Source: Prosopocoilus inquinatus (Eukaryota; Arthropoda; Insecta; Coleoptera; Lucanidae). Taken from it: a stretch of 64,000 nt of DNA. Numbering within the stretch: position 1 is the stretch's first letter; each line of letters starts with the position of its first letter. Location: the NCBI GenBank assembly GCA_036172665.1, contig CM069873.1, positions 41,262,001 to 41,326,000 on the forward strand. Reading direction: 5' to 3'. The translations under genes and the position numbers were made by a program. A model generated the notes under the pieces. That model worked only from the letters and a program-made list of their open reading frames with translations. It searched no databases and was not told the DNA's origin. Positions 54,401 through 64,000 of this stretch are shown here, piece after piece.

Positions 54401-54842
54401 ATTAGATACATCACAGGAACAACGCTAATACGTGTTGTTTCGTTTAAAACTATTTAAAGCTTCTGCTGCGTCCGAAAATTTCGTATCTCACATTAGAGTT
54501 ACTGGAGTCCATCCAAACGTCAAATGACATAGTAGCTTAGTAAGGATCGATTAGATACATCACAGGAACAACGCTAATACGTGTTGTTTCGTTTAAAACT
54601 ATTTCCAGCTCCTGATGCGTCCAAAAATTTCGTATCTCACATCAGAGTTACTGGAGTCCATCGAAACGTCAAATAACATAGTAGATAAGTAAGGATCGAT
54701 TATATACATCACAGGAACAACGCTAATACGTGTTGTTTCGTTCAAAACTATTTCCAGCTTCTGCTGCGTCCGAGAACTTTGTATCTCACAACAGAGTTAC
54801 TGGAGTCCATTCAAACGTCAAATAACATGATAGATGAGTAAG
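51417..54842 (+). repeat. Triplicated HOR, copy C (23 monomers, 3,426 bp)
   Basis: C is B minus one unit between the P-Q-Z series and the TTTTGTTT P unit. I noticed few substitutions: GAGATACTGG near 51,825, GTAAGAATCG near 51,860, GGATCGACTAG near 53,650 and AAAAATTTCG near 54,624. It shares the 1-bp deletion in the T unit (about 52,066) with A and B, so the deletion predates the copying. Confidence 0.92.
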
Positions 54843-55140
54843 GATCGATTAGATACATCACAGGAACAACGCTAATGCGTGTTGTTTCATTTAAAACTAT
54901 TTCCAGCTTCTGCTGCGTCCGAAAATTTCGTATCTCACATCAAAGTTACTGGAGTCCATCGAAACGTCAAATAACATGATAGATGAGTAAGGATCGATTA
55001 GATACATCACAGGAACAACGCTAATACGTGTTGTTTCGTTTAAAACTATTTCCAGCTTCTGCTGCGTCCGAAAATTTCGTATCTCACATTAGAGTTATTG
55101 GAGTCCATCGAAACGTCAAATAACATAGTAGCTAAATAAG
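54843..55140 (+). repeat. Partial fourth HOR copy (2 monomers) and break
   Basis: V and Q units continue the HOR order but with ancestral bases (GAGTAAGG, CTGCGTCCG) where B and C have GAGTAGGG and CTGCTTCCG. At 55,141 the order breaks: a P unit with the TTTTGTTT marker and an extra Q (55,141-55,438) come before the expected R. The P unit has ATACATCAC and AACGCTAATGCG instead of the usual P front, so it is a hybrid. Confidence 0.85.
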
Positions 55141-55438
55141 GATCGATTAGATACATCACAGGAACAACGCTAATGCGTGTTGTTTTGTTTAAAACTATTT
55201 CCAGCTCCTGCTGCGTCCAAAAACTTCGTATCTCACATCAGAGTTACTAGAGTCCATCGAAACGTCAAATAACATGATAGATGAGTAAGGATCGATTAGA
55301 TACATCACAGGAACAACGCTAATACGTGTTGTTTCGTTTAAAACTATTTCCAGCTTCTGCTGCGTCCGAAAATTTCGTATCTCACATTAGAGTTATTGGA
55401 GTCCATCGAAACGTCAAATAACATAGTAGCTAAATAAG

Positions 55439-55585
55439 GATCGATTAGATACATCACAGGAACAACGCTAATACGTGTTGTTTCGTTCAAAATTATTTCC
55501 AGCTTCTGCTGCGTGCGAAAACTTTGTATCTCACATCAGTTACTGGAGTCCATCGAAACGCCAAATAACATGATAGATGAGTAAG
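55439..55585 (+). repeat. 147-bp R monomer with a 2-bp deletion
   Basis: This unit reads CACATCAGTTACTGG where others read CACATCAGAGTTACTGG, so two bases of AGAG are lost. It also has CTGCGTGCG in place of CTGCGTCCG. It is the shortest unit in the window. Confidence 0.88.
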
Positions 55586-57224
55586 GATCGATTAGATACA
55601 TCACAGGAACAACGCTAATGCGTGTTGTATCGTTTAAAATTATCTCGAGCTTCTGCTGCGTCCGAATACTTTGTATCTCACATCAGAGTTACTGGAGTCC
55701 ATCCAAACGTCAAATAACATGATAGATGAGTAAGAATCGATTAGATACATCACAGGAACAACGCTAATACGTGTTGTTTCATTTAAAACTTTTTCCAGCT
55801 TCAGCTGCGTCCGAGAACTTCGTATCTCACATCAAAGTTACTGGAGTCCATCGAAACGCCAAATAACATGATAGATGAGTAAGGATCGATTATATACATC
55901 ACAGGAACAATGCTAATGCATGTTGTTTCGTTTCAAACTATTTCCAGCTTCTGCTGCGTCCGAATATTTCGTATCTCACATTAGAGTTACTGGAGTCCAT
56001 CGAAACGTCAAATAACATGATAGATGAGTAAGGATCGATTAGATACATCACAGGAACAACGCTTATGCGTGTTGTTTCATTTAAAACTATTTCCAGCTTC
56101 TGCTGCGTCCGAAAATTTCGTATCTCACATCAGAGTTACTGGAGTCCATCGAAACGTCAAATAACATAGTAGATAAGTGAGGATCGATTAGATACAGCAC
56201 AGGAACAACACTAATGCGTGTTGTTTCGTTTAAAACTATTACCAGCTCCTGCTGCGTCCAAAAACATCGTATCTCACATCAGAGTTACTAGAGTCCATCG
56301 AAACGTCAAATAACATGATAGATGAGTAAGGATCGATTAGATACATCACAGGAACAACGCTAATACGTGTTGTTTCGTTTAAAACTATTTCCAGCTTCTG
56401 CTGCGTCCGAAAATTTCGTATCTCACATTAGAGTTATTGGAGTCCATCGAAACGTCAAATAACATAGTAGCTAAATAAGGATCGATTAGATACATCACAG
56501 GAACAACTCTAATACGTGTTGTTTCGTTCAAAACTATTTCCAGCTTCTGCTGCGTCCGAAAACTTTGTATCTCACATCAGAGCTACTGGAGTCCATCCAA
56601 ACGTCAGATAACATGATAGATAAGTAAGGATCGATTAGATACATCACAGGAACAACGCTAATACGTGTTGTTTCGTTCAAAACTATTTCCAGCTTCTGCT
56701 GCGTCCGAGAACTTTGTATCTCACATCAGAGTTACTGGAGTCCATCCAAACGTCAAATAACATGATAGATGAGTAAGGATCGATTAGATACATCACAGGA
56801 ACAACGCTAATGCGTGTTGTTTCATTTAAAACTATTTCCAGCTTCTGCTGCGTCCGAATATTTCGTATCTCACATTAGAGTTACTGGAGCCCATCGAAAC
56901 GTCAAATAACATGATAGATGAGTAAGGATCGATTAGATACATCACAGGAACAACGCTAATGCGTGTTGTTTCATTTAAAACTATTTCCAGCTTCTGCTGC
57001 GTCCGAATATTTCGTATCTCACATTAGAGTTACTGGAGTCCATCGAAACGTCAAATAACATGATAGATGAGTAAGGATCGATTAGATACATCACAGGAAC
57101 AACGCTAATACGTGTTGTTTCGTTCAAAACTATTTCCAGCTTCTGCTGCGTCCGAGAACTTTGTATCTCACATCAGAGTTACTGGAGTCCATCCAAACGT
57201 CAAATAACATGATAGATGAGTAAG
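55586..57224 (+). repeat. 11-monomer tandem duplication, copy 1 (1,639 bp)
   Basis: The order is S (TTTAAAATTATCTCGAG), T, U (GCATG), V (GCTTATGCG), P (TATTACCAGC, AAAACATCG), Q, R (AACTCTAATACG, GAGCTACTGG), Z, V, V, Z. GCTTATGCG at 56,061 and 57,700 and CTCGAG at 55,644 and 57,283 fix the 1,639-bp spacing. Differences seen: TAAGTGAGG here against TAAGTAAGG, and GGAGCCCATCG against GGAGTCCATCG. The T unit here keeps AAAACTTTTTCC, the state before the 1-bp deletion in the triplicated block. Confidence 0.92.
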
Positions 57225-58863
57225 GATCGATTAGATACATCACAGGAACAACGCTAATGCGTGTTGTATCGTTTAAAATTATCTCGAGCTTCTGCTGCGT
57301 CCGAATACTTTGTATCTCACATCAGAGTTACTGGAGTCCATCCAAACGTCAAATAACATGATAGATGAGTAAGAATCGATTAGATACATCACAGGAACAA
57401 CGCTAATACGTGTTGTTTCATTTAAAACTTTTTCCAGCTTCAGCTGCGTCCGAGAACTTCGTATCTCACATCAAAGTTACTGGAGTCCATCGAAACGCCA
57501 AATAACATGATAGATGAGTAAGGATCGATTATATACATCACAGGAACAATGCTAATGCATGTTGTTTCGTTTCAAACTATTTCCAGCTTCTGCTGCGTCC
57601 GAATATTTCGTATCTCACATTAGAGTTACTGGAGTCCATCGAAACGTCAAATAACATGATAGATGAGTAAGGATCGATTAGATACATCACAGGAACAACG
57701 CTTATGCGTGTTGTTTCATTTAAAACTATTTCCAGCTTCTGCTGCGTCCGAAAATTTCGTATCTCACATCAGAGTTACTGGAGTCCATCGAAACGTCAAA
57801 TAACATAGTAGATAAGTAAGGATCGATTAGATACAGCACAGGAACAACACTAATGCGTGTTGTTTCGTTTAAAACTATTACCAGCTCCTGCTGCGTCCAA
57901 AAACATCGTATCTCACATCAGAGTTACTAGAGTCCATCGAAACGTCAAATAACATGATAGATGAGTAAGGATCGATTAGATACATCACAGGAACAACGCT
58001 AATACGTGTTGTTTCGTTTAAAACTATTTCCAGCTTCTGCTGCGTCCGAAAATTTCGTATCTCACATTAGAGTTATTGGAGTCCATCGAAACGTCAAATA
58101 ACATAGTAGCTAAATAAGGATCGATTAGATACATCACAGGAACAACTCTAATACGTGTTGTTTCGTTCAAAACTATTTCCAGCTTCTGCTGCGTCCGAAA
58201 ACTTTGTATCTCACATCAGAGCTACTGGAGTCCATCCAAACGTCAGATAACATGATAGATAAGTAAGGATCGATTAGATACATCACAGGAACAACGCTAA
58301 TACGTGTTGTTTCGTTCAAAACTATTTCCAGCTTCTGCTGCGTCCGAGAACTTTGTATCTCACATCAGAGTTACTGGAGTCCATCCAAACGTCAAATAAC
58401 ATGATAGATGAGTAAGGATCGATTAGATACATCACAGGAACAACGCTAATGCGTGTTGTTTCATTTAAAACTATTTCCAGCTTCTGCTGCGTCCGAATAT
58501 TTCGTATCTCACATTAGAGTTACTGGAGTCCATCGAAACGTCAAATAACATGATAGATGAGTAAGGATCGATTAGATACATCACAGGAACAACGCTAATG
58601 CGTGTTGTTTCATTTAAAACTATTTCCAGCTTCTGCTGCGTCCGAATATTTCGTATCTCACATTAGAGTTACTGGAGTCCATCGAAACGTCAAATAACAT
58701 GATAGATGAGTAAGGATCGATTAGATACATCACAGGAACAACGCTAATACGTGTTGTTTCGTTCAAAACTATTTCCAGCTTCTGCTGCGTCCGAGAACTT
58801 TGTATCTCACATCAGAGTTACTGGAGTCCATCCAAACGTCAAATAACATGATAGATGAGTAAG
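57225..58863 (+). repeat. 11-monomer tandem duplication, copy 2
   Basis: This is the second copy of the 1,639-bp HOR. The unit before its S is a Z, whereas the unit before copy 1 is the shortened R, so the duplication starts at or near the S unit. After 58,863 the array returns to Q-like and Y units that resemble the tail of the triplicated block (GACATAGTAGCTTAG). Confidence 0.92.
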
Positions 58864-61694
58864 GATCGATTAGATACATCACAGGAACAACGCTAATACG
58901 TGTTGTTTCGTTTAAAACTATTTCCAGCTTCTGCTGCGTCCGAAAATTTCGTATCTCACATTAGAGTTACTGGAGTCCATCCAAACGTCAAATGACATAG
59001 TAGCTTAGTAAGGATCGATTAGATACATCACAGGAACAACGCTAATACGTGTTGTTTCGTTTAAAACTATTTCCAGCTCCTGATGCATCCAAAAACTTCG
59101 TATCTCACATCAGAGTTACTGGAGTCCATCGAAACGTCAAATAACATAGTAGATAAGTAAGGATCGATTAGATACATCACAGGAACAACGCTAATACGTG
59201 TTGTTTCGTTCAAAACTATTTCCAGCTTCTGCTGCATCCGAGAACTTTGTATCTCACAACAGAGTTACTGGAGTCCATTCAAACGTCAAATAACATGATA
59301 GATGAGTAAGGATCGATTAGATACATCACAGGAACAACGCTAATGCGTGTTGTTTCATTTAAAACTATTTCCAGCTTCTGCTGCATCCGAAAATTTCGTA
59401 TCTCACATCAAAGTTACTGGAGTCCATCGAAACGTCAAATAACATGATAGATGAGTAAGGATCGATTAGATACATCACAGGAACAACGCTAATACGTGTT
59501 GTTTCGTTTAAAACTATTTCCAGCTTCTGCTGCGTCCGAGAATTTCGTATCTCACATTAGAGTTATTGGAGTCCATCGAAACGTCAAATAACATAGTAGC
59601 TAAATAAGGATCGATTAGATACATCACAGGAACAACGCTAATACGTGTTGTTTCGTTTAAAACTATTTCCAGCTTCTGCTGCGTCCGAAAATTTCGTATC
59701 TCACATTAGAGTTACTGGAGTCCATCCAAACGTCAAATAACATAGTAGTTTAGTAAGGATCGATTAGATACATTACAGGAACAACGCTAATACGTGTTGT
59801 TTCGTTTAAAACTATTTCCAGCTCCTGATGCGTCCAAAAACTTCGTATCTCACATCAGAGTTACTGGAGTCCATCGAAACGTCAAATAACATAGTAGATA
59901 AGTAAGGATCGATTAGATACATCACAGGAACAACGCTAATACGTGTTGTTTCGTTCAAAACTATTTCCAGCTTCTGCTGCGTCCGAGAACTTTGTATCTC
60001 ACATCAGAGTTATTGGAGTCCATCGAAACGTCAAATAACATGATAGATGAGTAAGGATCGATTAGATACATCACAGGAACAACGCTAATGCGTGTTGTTT
60101 CATTTAAAACTATTTCCAGCTTCTGCTGCGTCCGAATATTTCGTATCTCACATTAGAGTTACTGGAGTCCATCGAAACGTCAAATAACATGATAGATGAG
60201 TAAGGATCGATTAGATACATCACAGGAACAACGCTAATGCGTGTTGTTTCATTTAAAACTATTTCCAGCTTCAGCTGGGTCCGAGAACTTCGTATCTCAC
60301 TTCAGAGTTGCTGGAGCCCATCCAAACGTCAAATAACATGATAGATGAGTAAGGATCGATTACATTCATCACAGGAACTACGCTAGTACATGTTGTTTCG
60401 TTTAAAACTATTTCCAGCTTCTGCTGCGTCCGAAAACGTCGTATCTCACATCAGAGTTACTGGAGTCCATCGAAACGTCAAATAACATGATAGATAAGTA
60501 AGGATCGATTAGATACAGCACAGGAACAACACTAATGCGTGTTGTTTCGTTTAAAACTATTTCCAGCTCCTGCTGCGTCCAAAAACTTCGTATCTCACAT
60601 CAGAGTTACTAGAGTCCATCGAAACGTCAAATAACATAGTAGATAAGTAAGGATCGATTAGATACATCACAGGAACAACGCTAATACGTGTTGTTTCGTT
60701 CAAAACTATTTCCAGCTTCTGCTGCGTCCGAGAACTTTGTATCTCACATCAGAGTTACTGGAGTCCATCCAAACGTCAAATAACATGATAGATCAGTAAG
60801 GATCGATTAGATACATCACAGGAACAACGCTAATACGTGTTGTTTCGTTTAAAACTATTTCCAGCTTCTGCTGCGTCCGAAAATTTCGTATCTCACATTA
60901 GAGTTACTGGAGTCCATCCAAACGTCAAATGACATAGTAGCTTAGTAAGGATCGATTAGATACATCACAGGAACAACGCTAATACGTGTTGTTTCGTTTA
61001 AAACTATTTCCAGCTCCTGATGCGTCCAAAAACTTCGTATCTCACATCAGAGTTACTGGAGTCCATCGAAACGTCAAATAACATAGTAGATAAGTAAGGA
61101 TCGATTAGATACATCACAGGAACAACGCTAATACGTGTTGTTTCGTTCAAAACTATTTCCAGCTTCTGCTGCGTCCGAGAACTTTGTATCTCACAACAGA
61201 GTTACTGGAGTCCATTCAAACGTCAAATAACATGATAGATGAGTAAGGATCGATTAGATACATCACAGGAACAACGCTAATGCGTGTTGTTTCGTTTCAA
61301 ACTATTTCCAGCTTCTGCTGCGTCCGAAAACTTCGTATCTCACATCAGAGTTACTGGAGTCCATCGAAACGTCAAATAACATGATAGATGAGTAAGGATC
61401 GATTAGATACATCACAGGAACAACGCTAATGCGTGTTGTTTCATTTAAAACTATTTCCAGTTTCTGCTGCGTCCGAAAATTTCGTATCTCACATCAAAGT
61501 TACTGGAGTCCATCGAAACGTCAAATAACATGATAGATGAGTAAGGATCGATTAGATACATCACAGGAACAACGCTAATACGTGTTGTTTCGTTTAAAAC
61601 TATTTCCAGCTTCTGCTGCGTCCGAAAATTTCGTATCTCACATTAGAGTTATTGGAGTCCATCGAAACGTCAAATAACATAGTAGCTAAATAAG

Positions 61695-62439
61695 GATCGA
61701 TTAGATACATCACAGGAACAACGCTAATACGTGTTGTTTCGTTTAAAACTATTTCCAGCTTCTGCTGCGTCCGAAAACTTTGTATCTCACATCAGAATAA
61801 CTGGAGTCCATCGAAACACCAAATAACATGATAGATGAGTAAGGATCGATTAGATACATCACAGGAACAACGCTAATACGTGTTGTTTCATTTAAAACTA
61901 TTTCCAGCTTCAGCTGCGTCCGAGAACTTCGTATCTCACATCAAAGTTACTAGAGTCCATCGAAACGCCAAATAACATGATAGATGAGTAAGGATCGATT
62001 AGATACATCACAGGAACAATGCTAATGCGTGTTGTTTCGTTTCAAACTATTTCCAGCTTCTGCTGCGTCCGAAAACTTCGTATCTCACATCAGAGTTACT
62101 GGAGTCCATCGAAACGTCAAATAACATGATAGATGAGTAAGGATCGATTAGATACATCACAGGAACAACGCTAATGCGTGTTGTTTCATTTAAAACTATT
62201 TCCAGCTTCTGCTGCGTCCGAAAATTTCGTTTCTCACCTCAGAGTTACTGGAGTGCATCCAAACGTCAAATAACATGATAGATGAGCAAGGATCGATTAG
62301 ATACATCACAGGTACAACGCTAATGCGTGTTGTTTCATTTAAAACTATTTCCAGCTTCTGCTGCGTCCGAAAATTTCGTTTCTCACATCAGAGTTACTGG
62401 AGTGCATCCAAACGTCAAATAACATGATAGATGAGCAGG
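61695..62439 (+). repeat. 5-monomer tandem duplication, copy 1 (745 bp)
   Basis: The order is R (GAAACACC), T (ACTAGAGTCC), U, and two V-derived units with GGTACAAC, CGTTTCTCAC and GAGTGCATCC. Markers recur 745 bp later: TTCTCACCTC at 62,231 and 62,976, GAAACACC at about 61,816 and 62,561. The V-derived units end in GAGCAAGG and GAGCAGGG, which I see nowhere else in the window. Confidence 0.9.
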
Positions 62440-63184
62440 GATCGATTAGATACATCACAGGTACAACGCTAATGCGTGTTGTTTCGTTCAAAACTATTTC
62501 CAGCTTCTGCTGCGTCCGAAAACTTTGTATCTCACATCAGAGTTACTGGAGTCCATCGAAACACCAAATAACATGATAGATGAGTAAGGATCGATTAGAT
62601 ACATCACAGGAACAACGCTAATACGTGTTGTTTCATTTAAAACTATTTCCAGCTTCAGCTGCGTCCGAGAACTTCGTATCTCACATCAAAGTTACTAGAG
62701 TCCATCGAAACGCCAAATAACATGATAGATGAGTAAGGATCGATTAGATACATCACAGGAACAATGCTAATGCGTGTTGTTTCGTTTCAAACTATTTCCA
62801 GCTTCTGCTGCGTCCGAAAATTTCGTATCTCACATTAGAGTTACTGGAGTCCATCGAAACGTCAAATAACATGATAGATGAGTAAGGATCGATTAGATAC
62901 ATCACAGGAACAACGCTAATGCGTGTTGTTTCATTTAAAACTATTTCCAGCTTCTGCTGCGTCCGAAAATTTCGTTTCTCACCTCAGAGTTACTGGAGTG
63001 CATCCAAACGTCAAATAACATGATAGATGAGCAAGGATCGATTAGATACATCACAGGTACAACGCTAATGCGTGTTGTTTCATTTAAAACTATTTCCAGC
63101 TTCTGCTGCGTCCGAAAATTTCGTTTCTCACCTCAGAGTTACTGGAGTGCATCCAAACGTCAAATAACATGATAGATGAGCAGG
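62440..63184 (+). repeat. 5-monomer tandem duplication, copy 2
   Basis: The second copy differs slightly: U has GAAAATTTCG rather than GAAAACTTCG, and the second V-derived unit has CACCTCAG where copy 1 has CACATCAG. The unit after it (63,185) still has GGTACAAC but returns to TATCTCACATC, so the crossover joint may lie inside it. Confidence 0.88.
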
Positions 63185-63929
63185 GATCGATTAGATACAT
63201 CACAGGTACAACGCTAATGCGTGTTGTTTCATTTAAAACTATTTCCAGCTTCTGCTGCGTCCGAAAATTTCGTATCTCACATCAGAGTTACTGGAGTCCA
63301 TCCAAACGTCAAATAACATGATAGGTGAGTAAGGATCGATTAGATACATCACAGGAACAACGCTAATACGTGTTGTTTCGTTTAAAACTATTTCCAGCTT
63401 CTGCTGCGTCCGAAAATTTCGTATCTCACATTAGAGTTACTGGAGTCCATCGAAACGTCAAATAACATAGTAGCTAAGTAAGGATCGATTAGATACATCA
63501 CAGGAACAACGCTAATACGTGTTGTTTCGTTTAAAACTATTTCCAGCTCCTGATGCGTCCAAAAACTTCGTATCTCACATCAGAGTTACTGGAGTCCATC
63601 GAAACGTCAAATAACATAGTAGATAAGTAAGGATAGATTAGATACATCACAGGAACAACGCTAATACGTGTTGTTTCTTTCAAAACTATTTCCAGCTTCT
63701 GCTGCGTCCGAGAAATTTGTATCTCACATCAGAGTTACTGGAGTCCATTCAAACGTCAAATAACATGATAGATGAGTAAGGATCGATTAGATACATCACA
63801 GGAACAACGCTAATGCGTGTTGTTTCATTTAAAACTATTTCCAGCTTCAGCTGGGTCCGAGAACTTCGTATCTCACTTCAGAGTTGCTGGAGCCCATCCA
63901 AACATCAAATAACATGATAGATGAGTAAG

Positions 63930-64000
63930 GATCGATTACATTCATCACAGGAACTACGCTAATACATGTTGTCTCGTTTAAAACTATTTCCAGCTTCTGC
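63930..64000 (+). repeat. Partial K monomer at the right edge
   Basis: The first 71 bp of a K unit (GATTACATTCAT, GGAACTAC) are present, with AATACATG and TGTCTCG changes. The CATG change is also near the K at 60,354 (GTACATG), 24 units to the left. The array continues beyond the window. Confidence 0.9.

Larger units (their letters stand above)
43374..60204 (+). repeat. J/K-free domain of the array
   Basis: The last K before this stretch starts at 43,225 and the next J at about 60,205. In between are about 113 units with no CAGCTGGG and no GATTACATT. Elsewhere K units come every 5 to 39 units. The domain also holds all five deletions found by register. Its composition is explained by repeated copying of one J/K-free HOR (44,119-54,842) and a second one (55,586-58,863). 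Confidence 0.88.
1..64000 (+). repeat. 149-bp satellite array filling the whole window
   Basis: Every part of the window is a head-to-tail copy of one 149-bp unit. With the GATCGATTAG box as base 1, units start at 14, 163, 312 and so on. The register holds to 63,930, apart from one 1-bp insertion near 28,806, four 1-bp deletions near 44,767, 46,107, 48,488 and 52,066, and one 2-bp deletion near 55,540. This gives 429 complete units plus partial units at both edges. All copies have the same orientation. Conserved landmarks in order are the GATCGATTAG box (1-10), ACATCACAGG (13-22), the AACAAC/GTTGTT dyad (23-44), a TTTCGTTT-like box (43-50), a CCAGCTTCTGCTGCG box (61-75), TATCTCAC (90-97), ACTGGAGTCC (106-115) and ATAACATGATAGATGAG (129-145). 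Consensus GC is about 39%. No gene or unrelated sequence interrupts the array. Long uniform arrays of this kind are typical of centromeric or pericentromeric heterochromatin; the location here is inferred, and I do not recognise the family. Confidence 0.98.

Noticed and set aside
44119..54842. Assembly artefact as the cause of the triplication
   Set aside because: Copies have their own substitutions and differ in unit number, which favours real copies. It cannot be fully excluded from the sequence alone.
1..64000. Open reading frames on either strand
   Set aside because: The consensus has stops in all three forward frames (unit positions 8, 31, 50, 130, 135, 138, 142, 146) and all three reverse frames (7, 16, 30, 49, 55, 93, 98, 104, 125). 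Any short open stretch is a by-product of the repeat, with no start context or family resemblance.
1..64000. CRISPR array
   Set aside because: Units are 149 bp and similar over their whole length; there are no unique spacers between short repeats.
1..64000. Transposon, LTR or rDNA spacer fragments
   Set aside because: I saw no stretch that leaves the 149-bp register, no terminal repeats, no poly-A tail and no inverted segment.
1..64000. Single fixed HOR period
   Set aside because: J/K intervals range from 5 to 115 units and tandem duplications have 4, 5, 10, 11, 13 and 23-25 units, so no one period describes the window.

Overview
The whole 64-kb window is one uninterrupted array of tandem satellite DNA, all in the same orientation. 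The monomer is 149 bp. Taking the GATCGATTAG box as base 1, I count a 13-bp partial unit at 1-13, 429 complete monomers at 14-63,929, and a 71-bp partial unit running off the right edge at 63,930-64,000. Both array ends lie outside the window. I found no gene, RNA gene, transposon, spacer or inversion. The consensus monomer has stop codons in all three frames on both strands, so the array is non-coding.

The source is a eukaryote, judging from a long satellite array with higher-order structure. The family most resembles a centromeric or pericentromeric satellite, but I do not recognise it and cannot name the organism. A hand-built consensus has about 39% GC and nine CpG dinucleotides per 149 bp, against about 5.6 expected. 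That argues mildly against a genome with strong germline CpG methylation and decay, such as a vertebrate.

Monomers fall into recurring variant classes, which I label K, J, P, Q, R, S, T, U, V, W, Y and Z. They follow each other in a preferred order. A common run is J-K-P-Q-R-S-T-U-V-W-V-P, and another is Q-Y-Z-J-K-P. This is higher-order repeat (HOR) organisation, but it has been shuffled into a mosaic, so no single HOR period fits the whole window. Distances between shared rare variants are whole multiples of 149 bp, apart from a few small indels. Examples are 4, 5, 10, 11, 12, 13, 16, 21, 23, 24, 25, 29 and 40 monomers.

Layout: 0-7 kb is an older mosaic rich in V, W, Q and P monomers with few J/K pairs. 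7-43 kb is rich in J/K and carries tandem duplications of 10 units (7.8-10.8 kb), 4 units (13.6-14.8 kb) and 13 units (22.8-26.7 kb), plus dispersed copies. 43.4-60.2 kb lacks J and K entirely and holds a near-identical triplication with units of 25, 24 and 23 monomers (44.1-54.8 kb), followed by an 11-unit tandem duplication (55.6-58.9 kb). 60-64 kb regains J/K and ends with a young 5-unit duplication (61.7-63.2 kb). Several junctions fall inside a monomer and create hybrid units, which is what unequal crossover or gene conversion at homologous register would produce.

Each monomer can form a short hairpin (AACAACGC against GTGTTGTT). Monomers carry zero to four copies of the pentamer CGAAA/TTTCG depending on class. 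These are the best candidates for any sequence-specific function in the array.
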